From Pseudomonadota bacterium (GTDB lineage: Bacteria > Pseudomonadota > Alphaproteobacteria > Micropepsales > Micropepsaceae): 12,319 nucleotides of DNA. The number at the start of each line of letters is the position of its first letter. Within the stretch, counting starts at the first letter, position 1. Under the pieces are notes generated by a model. It saw nothing but the letters and a program-made list of their open reading frames with translations, searched no databases and was not told the origin of the DNA. The stretch spans positions 1-12,319 of the forward strand of contig JANYBR010000176.1 in the NCBI GenBank assembly GCA_025360685.1, read 5' to 3'. A program made the translations under genes and the position numbers. Below, in pieces: positions 6,351 through 12,319 of this stretch.

Positions 6351-7835
6351 TCAGGCAGCTTGCTCCTCCAGCTTGACGTCGTGGCCCCACAGGCGCTCGA
6401 CGTGAGCCAGGACAAGTTCCTTGGTCTGGTTGTGAAGTGGAACTCCGCGATGCATGCCATGCGACAAGAACAGGGTGCGGTTGCCCTTGAGGTCGGCGCC
6501 GGTGACCTGAATGTTGGGGTCGGCGACCCCGGCATCAAATTGACGGGCAAGCATTGTGCGCACGGCGCGATATCCGCTCTCATTGTGAATCGCTGACACC
6601 TTGTATTTGTCCTGGTCGGCCTTGTCGTAGAGGGCGAAGAGACGAAAATCGCGCATCAGCTTGGGCGACAGGAATTGCTCGATGAAACTCTCGTCGCGAT
6701 AGTTCGCCCAGGCATCCTTCAGCGTGCCCATCCAGTCGCCCTTGCCGGCAAATTCGGGAAACCAGTCGCGATCCTCTGGGGTCGGCTGCTCGCAGATGCG
6801 GCGGATGTCGGACATCATCCCGTAGCCCAAAGCATAGGGATTGAACCCGCCATAGCGGCGGTCGCTGAAGTCGGGCTGGAACACGACCGAGGTGTGGCTG
6901 TGCATGAACTCCAGCCATGAGCCCTCGGTGATCAGGCCGCGATCGAACAGTGTGTTCATGATCGTGTAGTGCACGAACGTGGCGCAGCCCTCGTTCATCA
7001 CCTTGAGCTGGCGCTGGGGATAGAAATACTGCGCCAGGTTGCGCACGATGCGCAGGGTTTCGCGCTGCCAGGCCGCCAGCGAGGGCGAATTCTTCTCGAT
7101 GAAGTAGAGGAGGTTTTCCTCGGGCAGCTTCATCTCGCCGCTGAATTCGTCTTCCGGATCGAGTATCGGAGGGGAGCTTGGCGGTTCGACGCCGGCGGGC
7201 AAGGTGCGCCAGAGCTCGTTATAGGCTTCCTCGTCGTATTGCGCGCGGCGCCGGCGCTTCTCCAGCACCCGTTCTTTCGACGGCTTGGGCGGCCGGCGAT
7301 AACGGAACACGCCCTGGTCCATCAGCGCATGCGCCGAATCCAGCACCGCCTCGACCTCTTCGCGGCCGTAGCGCTCCTCGCAGGCTGCCATGTATTTCTT
7401 GGCGAACGACAGATAGTCGAGGATGCCTTCGGCGTTGGTCCACTGCCGGAAGAGATAGTTGTTCTTGAAGAAATGATTGTGGCCCATCGCGGCATGCGCC
7501 ATCACCAGCGCCTGCATCGTCATCGTGTTCTCTTCCAGCAGGTAGGAGATGCACGGGCTTGAATTGATGACGACCTCGTAGGCGAGAGCGGAGTATCCGG
7601 CGCGGTACAGTGCCTCCTCGCGCGCGAACATCTTGCCGAACGACCAGTGATTGTACATCAGCGGCATGGCCAGCGAGGAATAGGCGTCCAGCATCTGCTC
7701 GGAGGAGATGATTTCGATCTGGTTGGGATAGATGTCGAGCTTCAGATCATTGAGCGCGATGTCCTCGATCGCACGATAGGTGCGGTCGATGGTGGCGAAA
7801 TCCCATTCCGGCTCGGTAAAGAGAGGCGTCGTCAT
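6351..7835 (-). CDS. spoVR: SpoVR family protein
   Basis: This 494-residue, full-length protein is very close in character to E. coli YcgB and Bacillus SpoVR. The N terminus WDFATIDRTY, then YPNQIEIISSEQMLDAY (36-52) and YNHWSFGKMF (61-70), are family hallmarks. Conserved candidate metal or catalytic residues include AHAAMGHNHF (113-122; H114, H119, H121), NEGCATFVHY (281-290; E282, H289) and MHSHTSVV (311-318; H312, H314). SpoVR proteins are linked to spore cortex formation in Bacillus and to peptidoglycan remodelling and stress physiology elsewhere. The biochemical activity is not established from this sequence. There is no signal peptide. Of two in-frame ATGs, 7835 is chosen: the family N terminus begins there, GGAGG (7843-7847 on the minus strand) lies 7 nt upstream, and it overlaps the yeaH stop by 4 nt (ATGA). 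Translation is therefore probably coupled to yeaH. It is the last gene of the prkA operon. Confidence 0.95.
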   Translation of the reverse strand: MTTPLFTEPEWDFATIDRTYRAIEDIALNDLKLDIYPNQIEIISSEQMLDAYSSLAMPLMYNHWSFGKMFAREEALYRAGYSALAYEVVINSSPCISYLLEENTMTMQALVMAHAAMGHNHFFKNNYLFRQWTNAEGILDYLSFAKKYMAACEERYGREEVEAVLDSAHALMDQGVFRYRRPPKPSKERVLEKRRRRAQYDEEAYNELWRTLPAGVEPPSSPPILDPEDEFSGEMKLPEENLLYFIEKNSPSLAAWQRETLRIVRNLAQYFYPQRQLKVMNEGCATFVHYTIMNTLFDRGLITEGSWLEFMHSHTSVVFQPDFSDRRYGGFNPYALGYGMMSDIRRICEQPTPEDRDWFPEFAGKGDWMGTLKDAWANYRDESFIEQFLSPKLMRDFRLFALYDKADQDKYKVSAIHNESGYRAVRTMLARQFDAGVADPNIQVTGADLKGNRTLFLSHGMHRGVPLHNQTKELVLAHVERLWGHDVKLEEQAA

Positions 7836-9136
7836 GCTGCGGCCTCCGTCTTCTTGAACAATTCGTGGAAGACCGGAAAGATGTCGGCCGGCTTGGCGAT
7901 CCGCTTGGTGGCGAAGTTCGGCCACTCCTCGGCAACGGTGCGATAGGCACGCCACAGTTCGGCGCCGGAATCCTCGGAAGCAAAGACTTCCATCTCGCGT
8001 TCGTCGAGGATTTCGATGTAAGCATAGTACTGGCACAGCGGCATGATCGCGGTATTCAACAGATCCACGCAGTGGCGCGCGTCACCGGACTGGGTGTAAC
8101 CATCGGACGCCTGCGCCGCATAGATGTTCCAGTCGGCGGTCGCATAGCGCTCCCGCTGGATCTCCAGCATCTTGTCCAGCGCAGTCGACACGATCGTGCC
8201 GCCTGACTGGCGTGAATAGAAGAATTCCTGCTCGTCGACTTCCTGAGCGTCGTGGGTGTGGCGGATGAAGATCACATCGACCTTCTTGTAGCGCCGCTTC
8301 AGGAAAAGGTGCAGCAGCATGTAGAAGCGCTTGGCGAGGTCCTTCTCGCGCTCGCCCATCGAACCCGATACGTCCATCAGACAGAACATCACCGCCTGGC
8401 TGGTCGGCACGGGTTGCTCTGTGAACGCATTGAAGCGCACGTCGATTGGATCGATGAAGCCGACCCACTTTCGCTTGGCGTTCGCCCTGGCCAGGCGCTC
8501 CTTCAAAGCCGAAATTTTTTCGTCGTTGACCGGGGATTCCTGTTCCAAACGATCCAGTTCGTCCTGCAGGGCCTCGATGTCCGCCTTGGTCGGCCGCTTG
8601 AGTGCCAGGCGGCGACCGAACGAGTTGCGCATCGTGCGGATCAGGTTGATCTGGGTCGGAGAACCCGACGTGGTGATGCCGGCGCGCTTCCAGACCTTGT
8701 TCGGTGTTTCCTTGAGGGTGGTGCGCACCAAGTTCGGCAATTCCAGATCCTCGAAGAAAATGTCGAGGATCTCGTCCTGCGTCATTGTGAACTCGAAATC
8801 GTCTTCACCCTCGCCGGAGTCGGCGGCTTCCTTGCCGCTCTGACCGGAGCCGGTCTTGGGCTTGTCGATCGTGTCGCCGGGCATCAACTCCTTGTTGCCG
8901 GGCAAAACGAAGTCGCGTTCGCCGGAAGCGCGCGGGTCGAGGCGGAAGCGCGGCTCCTTCGTGCCCTTGGCGGAAATCTTGATCTTGCGTTCCTTGCCGA
9001 TGTCGGCGACGGCCGCGTCCTTCAGGGACTTCTGCACGGCTTCGCGGATCTGTGTGCGTGCGCGGCGCAGGAATCGCTGACGGTTGCCGAGGCTCTTGCC
9101 CTTGGGATTGAGACGCCGGTCGACGAAGTGGGTCAT
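7832..9136 (-). CDS. yeaH: YeaH/YhbH family protein (DUF444, VWA-like)
   Basis: This 434-residue protein starts MTHFVDRRLNPKGKSLGNRQRF, the standard opening of the DUF444/YeaH family. The N-terminal third is basic and then acidic (EGEDDFEF at 109-116). A charged, probably coiled-coil stretch follows (about 185-223). The C-terminal domain is VWA-like with a MIDAS motif D255-V-S-G-S259, SGGT at 311-314 and QASDGYTQSGD at 342-352. In E. coli, yeaH is the partner of yeaG (prkA) and is induced in stationary phase, nitrogen starvation and other stresses. A role as partner or adaptor of the PrkA kinase is inferred. An upstream in-frame extension to 9328 runs through the repeat element into prkA and is rejected. 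The chosen ATG lacks a good Shine-Dalgarno sequence; GGTGTCCCC precedes it. The stop overlaps the spoVR start by 4 nt. Confidence 0.95.
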   Translation of the reverse strand: MTHFVDRRLNPKGKSLGNRQRFLRRARTQIREAVQKSLKDAAVADIGKERKIKISAKGTKEPRFRLDPRASGERDFVLPGNKELMPGDTIDKPKTGSGQSGKEAADSGEGEDDFEFTMTQDEILDIFFEDLELPNLVRTTLKETPNKVWKRAGITTSGSPTQINLIRTMRNSFGRRLALKRPTKADIEALQDELDRLEQESPVNDEKISALKERLARANAKRKWVGFIDPIDVRFNAFTEQPVPTSQAVMFCLMDVSGSMGEREKDLAKRFYMLLHLFLKRRYKKVDVIFIRHTHDAQEVDEQEFFYSRQSGGTIVSTALDKMLEIQRERYATADWNIYAAQASDGYTQSGDARHCVDLLNTAIMPLCQYYAYIEILDEREMEVFASEDSGAELWRAYRTVAEEWPNFATKRIAKPADIFPVFHELFKKTEAAA

Positions 9137-9153
9137 GGGGACACCGACACAAC

Positions 9154-9284
9154 TGTCATTCCCGGCCGAGCCACACGAAAGTGTTGCGAGGGGAAGGGAA
9201 CCCAGGTGGCCAGATCGCGCTTGGTCTCTCCACCTGGGTCCCCTTCCCTCACGCGAACTGCGTTCGCGTTCGCCGGGGATGACA
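9154..9284. repeat. 131-bp cloverleaf-like inverted repeat between prkA and yeaH
   Basis: The outer arms TGTCATTCCCGGC (9154-9166) and GCCGGGGATGACA (9272-9284) pair at 12 of 13 positions. Inside are three further hairpins. The first is ACAC/GTGT with a GAAA loop (9173-9184). The second is a long central stem, 9191-9209 with 9230-9248, complementary at 18 of 19 positions around a 20-nt loop. The third is a perfect CGCGAAC/GTTCGCG stem with a 3-nt loop (9252-9268). The element fills most of the 154-nt gap inside the operon, ending 7 nt after the prkA stop and starting 18 nt before the yeaH ATG. It has the look of a mobile palindromic repeat. In mRNA it should fold strongly and could act as a processing or stability element. 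Confidence 0.75.
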
Positions 9285-9290
9285 TGTGAG

Positions 9291-11234
9291 TTACCCCGCC
9301 TTGTTGACGCGCATATACCATTCGACAAGGCGGCGGACCTGGCGTGGCGTGTAGCCGCGCGCCAGCATGCGCTTGATGAATTCGTTGTGCTTGTTGGCGG
9401 TGTCGTTGTCCTTCTTCGACTCGAAGCTGATCACGGGCAAGAGATCTTCCACCTGGGTGAACATGCGCTTCTCGATCACCGAGCGGATTTTTTCGTAGGC
9501 CGTCCAGGACGGATTCTTGCCGTCATGCTGGGCGCGATAGCGCAGCGCGAACTTCACGACCTCGTTGCGGAAGTCCTTTGGATTGGCGATGCCGGCCGGC
9601 TTTTCGATCTTCGACAGTTCGTTATCGAGCGCGCCACGGTCCAGCAATTGCCCAGTGTCGGCGTCCTTGTAGTCCTGATCCTCGATCCACGCATCGGCAT
9701 AGGCGATGTAGCGGTCGAACAGGTTCTGGCCGTACTCGCCGTAAGACTCCAGATAGGCCTTCTGGATTTCCTTGCCGATGAATTCGGCGTAGCGCGGCGC
9801 CAGCTCGGACTTGATGAAGTCGAGATATTTCTTCTCGGTCTCGTCGGGGAACTGCTCGCGCTTGATCGCCTGTTCCAGCACATACATCATATGCACGGGA
9901 TCGGCGGCGATCTCGGTCACGTCATAGTTGAAGGTTTCCGACAGTGTCTTGTACGCGAAGCGCGTCGAGATGCCCGTCATGCCTTCGTCGACGCCGGCCA
10001 TGTCCTTGTATTCCTGCAAGGTCTTGGCCTTCGGGTCGGTGTCCTTCAGCTTCTCGCCGTCATAGACGCGCATCTTGGAGATGATGTTGGAGTTCTCGTG
10101 TTCCTTCAGGCGCGTGGAGACGCAGAACTTCGCCAGCATCTCGAGCGTCTCGGGCGCCGTCGGCGTGTTGCCGAGGTTGGAGGCATCGAGAAGCTTCTTG
10201 TAGATCCCGGTTTCTTCGGTCACGCGCAGACAATACGGCACCGTCACGACGCTGATGCGGTCGAGGAAGGCTTCGTTGTTCCGGTTGCCCTTGAACACCG
10301 TCCATTCCGCTTCGTTGGAGTGCGCCAGGATCGTTCCGTTGTAGGGGATCGGGCCTAACGTTTCGGTGCCGATATAGTTGCCTTCCTGTGTCGCGGTGAG
10401 CAGCGGGTGGAGGACCTTGATCGGCGCCTTGAACATCTCGACGAATTCCAACAGGCCCTGGTTCGAGCGGCACAGTCCGCCGGAGAAGGAATAGGCGTCG
10501 GGATCGTTCTGGCTGAAATGTTCGAGCTTGCGGATGTCCACCTTGCCGACCAACGCGGAAATGTCCTGATTGTTGTCATCGCCTGGTTCGGTCTTGGCGA
10601 TAGCGTACTGGCGCAGCTTGTTGGGATACAGCTTGGCGACCTCGAACTTGGAGATGTCGCCGCCGTATTCATCGAGCCGTTTGACGGCCCACGGGCTCAT
10701 CACACCGCCAACCCGATGACGCTCGATTCCGTAGCGTTCGGCAAGCAGGTTGCCCAGTTCGTCGGAGCGGAAAAGGCCGAGCGGGGATTCAAACACCGGG
10801 CTGATCGTGTCGCCAGCCTTAAGCACATAGATCGGATGTTTCTCCATCAGATCCTTGAGCCGTTCGGCGAGCGAGGACTTGCCGCCGCCGACCGGGCCGA
10901 GCAGGTAGAGGATCTGGCGCTTTTCTTCGAGGCCCTGCGCCGCATGCTTGAAGTAGCCCACGATCCGCTCGATCGTGTCTTCCATGCCGTAGAAGCCTTC
11001 GAAGGCGCGATACATCTTTATCGTGCGGTTGAAGAACAGCCGGCTAAGGCGGGAATCCTGCGCGGTGTCGACCAGTTCCGGTTCGCCGATCGCGGCGACC
11101 ATTCGTTCGGACGGAGTCGCGTATAGCATCCGATTGTCGCGCGCGGCTAGCAGCCAATCGCGCAGGGACATGGATTCAAATCGCTCTCGCGCATAGTCGC
11201 GGGAGAAGATGTCAAAGACGTCGAGCGTGCTCAT
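9291..11234 (-). CDS. prkA: PrkA (YeaG) serine protein kinase, AAA+ type
   Basis: This 647-residue, full-length protein has an AAA_PrkA domain (about 20-385) followed by the C-terminal PrkA kinase-related region (about 390-640). The Walker A motif is GPVGGGKS (113-120). The Walker B-like segment is GLLEFVEMFK (260-269), and the sensor region is ILAHSNEAEW (302-311). All ATPase elements look intact. PrkA/YeaG proteins are cytoplasmic and were described as serine kinases; some homologues have also been proposed to act as AAA+ proteases or regulators, so the exact activity remains debated. It heads the operon prkA-yeaH-spoVR. The start MSTLDVFDIFSRDY is backed by AGGAG (11244-11248, minus strand) with 9-nt spacing. 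A possible EcfG-type promoter lies about 135 nt upstream. Separation from yeaH by a large palindromic element suggests PrkA may be made at a different level from the downstream proteins. Confidence 0.97.
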   Translation of the reverse strand: MSTLDVFDIFSRDYARERFESMSLRDWLLAARDNRMLYATPSERMVAAIGEPELVDTAQDSRLSRLFFNRTIKMYRAFEGFYGMEDTIERIVGYFKHAAQGLEEKRQILYLLGPVGGGKSSLAERLKDLMEKHPIYVLKAGDTISPVFESPLGLFRSDELGNLLAERYGIERHRVGGVMSPWAVKRLDEYGGDISKFEVAKLYPNKLRQYAIAKTEPGDDNNQDISALVGKVDIRKLEHFSQNDPDAYSFSGGLCRSNQGLLEFVEMFKAPIKVLHPLLTATQEGNYIGTETLGPIPYNGTILAHSNEAEWTVFKGNRNNEAFLDRISVVTVPYCLRVTEETGIYKKLLDASNLGNTPTAPETLEMLAKFCVSTRLKEHENSNIISKMRVYDGEKLKDTDPKAKTLQEYKDMAGVDEGMTGISTRFAYKTLSETFNYDVTEIAADPVHMMYVLEQAIKREQFPDETEKKYLDFIKSELAPRYAEFIGKEIQKAYLESYGEYGQNLFDRYIAYADAWIEDQDYKDADTGQLLDRGALDNELSKIEKPAGIANPKDFRNEVVKFALRYRAQHDGKNPSWTAYEKIRSVIEKRMFTQVEDLLPVISFESKKDNDTANKHNEFIKRMLARGYTPRQVRRLVEWYMRVNKAG

Positions 11235-11243
11235 AACCGCTGA

Positions 11244-11248
11244 CTCCT
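11244..11248 (-). promoter_or_regulatory. prkA Shine-Dalgarno site
   Basis: CTCCT on the plus strand reads AGGAG on the minus strand, with 9 nt to the prkA ATG (11232-11234). This supports the chosen start. Confidence 0.65.
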
Positions 11249-11369
11249 AACTTTCGACCGCACATCCTCCACACATTAACATCGTGTTCGGTTGCGGACC
11301 TGACAAGTGCGTCGATATCCCGTCTGCCATTCACCCTGGTCGCAAAGTGTCTCACTTGCCCCTTAAAGG

Positions 11370-11395
11370 AATGTTTAACCCAGGGTTTCTGTTCC
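11370..11395 (-). promoter_or_regulatory. Possible EcfG-type general-stress promoter for prkA
   Basis: On the minus strand, GGAAC (11391-11395) is followed after exactly 17 nt by CATT (11370-11373). The alphaproteobacterial EcfG consensus is GGAAC, 16-17 nt, then CGTT, so the -35 box is perfect and the -10 box matches 3 of 4. It would leave a leader of roughly 125-130 nt before prkA. A stress-responsive promoter fits what is known of prkA operons. Short motifs arise by chance, so this is a hypothesis. Confidence 0.3.
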
Positions 11396-11431
11396 ATTTC
11401 ACGTGTACGTGCTCAAGCGCCATGCCCCGCC

Positions 11432-11448
11432 CGCGCGGCCCCCGCGCG
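11432..11448. repeat. Short perfect GC hairpin
   Basis: CGCGCGG (11432-11438), loop CCC, CCGCGCG (11442-11448) form a perfect 7-bp stem. No T-tract follows on either strand, so it is not a clear terminator. It lies upstream of the putative prkA promoter. Confidence 0.4.
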
Positions 11449-11691
11449 ATTGCCTTCCCCACGTTCCCTGTGTCGTCAATTTTTCACAGCCCATCCGCTA
11501 ACTTCAACGCCAGCTTGGCTGATTTGATTCGAGTGTACGCTGCTTCGCCCAATTTCCAAACTAATTGTCGCGACATTCTCGCCGCACTCGATCCAAAATC
11601 CGCCTTGAAGATGAACGCGCGAAAACTATTCGGGCTTGGACGGGTTGAAAAATATTTGTCCGGAGCCGGGGCACAGGTAGTTTAGCCGCAA

Positions 11692-12319
11692 ATGCAAATT
11701 CACATGCTCTTCGACATCGCGGCCTGGGCGTCGGCCTGGCTGATCGGGCGGTTCGTTGTACCGCGATACTTTGGAGCGGCTCGGAGTCCGCTGCGCGATC
11801 CCGGCTACTTCATCGCGCTGGGGATCGGCGCCATTGCGGGCGCGCTGCTGTTTGGCAGCCTCAACATGAGGTTGGCGGGATTTTGGCAAATCGGCCATTC
11901 GATTGCCGGAGCGGTGGCCGGCGGCATCGCCGGTGTAGAGCTGTTCAAGCTGGCGACTGGTGTCCGCGGCTCGACGGGCGGCCAGTTCGTCGCGCCGTTG
12001 GCACTCGGCATTGCCGTCGGCCGGCTGGGATGCTTCTTCGCTGGCCTGCCCGACTATACCTACGGCACGCCGACGCACCTGCCCTGGGGCGTAGATTTCG
12101 GCGACGGGATCGCGCGCCACCCGGTGCAACTCTACGAGTCAGCGGCCATGCTGCTGTTTCTTGCAGCCTATCTCAGCCAGCTCGGCGGCAGTTCCCAGTT
12201 CGTCCGCCGTCAGGGCTTTTATCTCTTCGTGGCGTGGTATGCTGTGCAGCGGTTCGCGTGGGAGTTCCTCAAGCCCTATCCCATGGTCGCCGGACCGCTC
12301 AATGTGTTCCATCTGATTT
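11692..12319 (+). CDS. Lgt-like (prolipoprotein diacylglyceryl transferase family) membrane protein, 3' end outside the window
   Basis: The first 209 residues are present and the frame runs off the window. The protein is strongly hydrophobic with several predicted helices: about 4-24, 38-56, 66-86, 98-117, 148-164 and 174-190. Lgt-type motifs are recognisable: VGRLGCFFAG (109-118) matches the GRxGNFxNG signature, ARHPVQLYES (141-150) matches the RHPSQLYEA segment, and RFAWEFLKPY (187-196) lies where the late Arg/Glu-rich motif sits. R111 and E149 are kept. The Asn of the signature is Cys (C114), and the catalytic His of the HGG motif (H103 in E. coli Lgt) appears to be A72 in GHSIAGAVAG. This is therefore probably a paralogue rather than the housekeeping lipoprotein enzyme. 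ATG 11692 is the first after an in-frame TAG at 11683; ATG 11704 is an alternative. No strong ribosome binding site is seen. Confidence 0.8.
   Translation, partial: MQIHMLFDIAAWASAWLIGRFVVPRYFGAARSPLRDPGYFIALGIGAIAGALLFGSLNMRLAGFWQIGHSIAGAVAGGIAGVELFKLATGVRGSTGGQFVAPLALGIAVGRLGCFFAGLPDYTYGTPTHLPWGVDFGDGIARHPVQLYESAAMLLFLAAYLSQLGGSSQFVRRQGFYLFVAWYAVQRFAWEFLKPYPMVAGPLNVFHLI

Larger units (their letters stand above)
11235..11691. other. Intergenic region of 457 nt, no convincing gene
   Basis: This region separates divergent prkA (-) and the Lgt-like gene (+). It is less GC-rich than the coding DNA. A plus-strand open frame from a GTG at 11284 to 11685 gives 133 residues with no recognisable motif, domain or good ribosome binding site, so it is not called. 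The region holds the prkA ribosome binding site (11244-11248), a possible promoter (11370-11395), a short dyad CACGT-GT-ACGTG (11400-11411) and a hairpin at 11432-11448. The stretch from about 11470 to 11690 shows nothing else I can identify. It may contain the leader of the Lgt-like gene. Confidence 0.5.

Noticed and set aside
7836..8036. N-terminal extension of the SpoVR frame inside yeaH
   Set aside because: The extension is Arg/Cys-rich shadow sequence of yeaH. The family start at 7835 has a strong GGAGG and an ATGA overlap.
8252..9289. Long plus-strand open frame (345 residues) opposite yeaH
   Set aside because: It is the antisense shadow of a conserved gene in high-GC DNA and runs through the palindromic element. 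No domain is recognisable.
9137..9328. N-terminal extension of the YeaH frame through the repeat into prkA
   Set aside because: The translated extension is unlike the family and crosses the palindromic element. The family N terminus begins at the ATG at 9134-9136.
9084..10358. Long plus-strand open frame (424 residues) opposite prkA
   Set aside because: It is an antisense shadow; the Leu/Val/Arg/His-rich pattern mirrors prkA codons, and prkA is certain.
11242..11246. GANTC (CcrM) methylation site overlapping the prkA ribosome binding site
   Set aside because: GANTC is expected often by chance, and a single site gives no evidence for methylation control.
11284..11685. Plus-strand open frame of 133 residues starting at GTG
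   Set aside because: No recognisable domain, no clear ribosome binding site, uneven composition, and its 5' part covers the prkA promoter region. Kept only as a note on the intergenic region.

Overview
The window is high-GC, densely coded DNA that looks like an alphaproteobacterial chromosome, probably Hyphomicrobiales or a near relative. The evidence is a histidine kinase with a PleC/DivJ/PdhS-type phosphoacceptor domain, alphaproteobacterial-style palindromic intergenic repeats, a GGAAC/CATT (EcfG-like) promoter candidate upstream of prkA, and overall protein character. No phage, IS element, tRNA, rRNA or CRISPR array was found. The species cannot be named from the sequence alone.

Layout, left to right. 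(1) 1-119: palindromic repeats, then a two-module VOC (glyoxalase-fold) protein (120-977, +). (2) 978-1168: a hairpin-rich gap between convergent genes. (3) 1169-2899 (-): a VWA/DUF3520 lipoprotein, transcribed divergently from a soluble two-PAS histidine kinase (3137-4633, +). Their shared 237-nt gap holds a perfect 16-bp palindrome. (4) A minus-strand pair, an enoyl-CoA hydratase/isomerase-family enzyme (5055-5894) followed by a four-helix membrane protein (4647-5030). (5) A tiny single-helix membrane protein (6137-6334, +), convergent with (6) the minus-strand operon prkA (9291-11234), yeaH/DUF444 (7832-9136) and spoVR (6351-7835). (7) A 457-nt gap with no convincing gene. (8) The 5' part of a divergent Lgt-like membrane protein (11692 to the window end, +).

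The core of the window is prkA-yeaH-spoVR: an AAA+ serine kinase, a MIDAS-type VWA-like partner and SpoVR. This is a widely conserved stress, starvation and development module. yeaH and spoVR overlap by 4 nt (ATGA). prkA and yeaH are separated by 154 nt occupied almost entirely by a cloverleaf-like inverted repeat, which may uncouple PrkA output from the other two proteins.

Nothing here proves a wholly new system. The points most worth following up are the intra-operon cloverleaf, the putative general-stress promoter, the tiny membrane protein beside spoVR, the duplicated TonB-box-like peptide in the VWA lipoprotein, and the Lgt-like protein that appears to lack the catalytic histidine.
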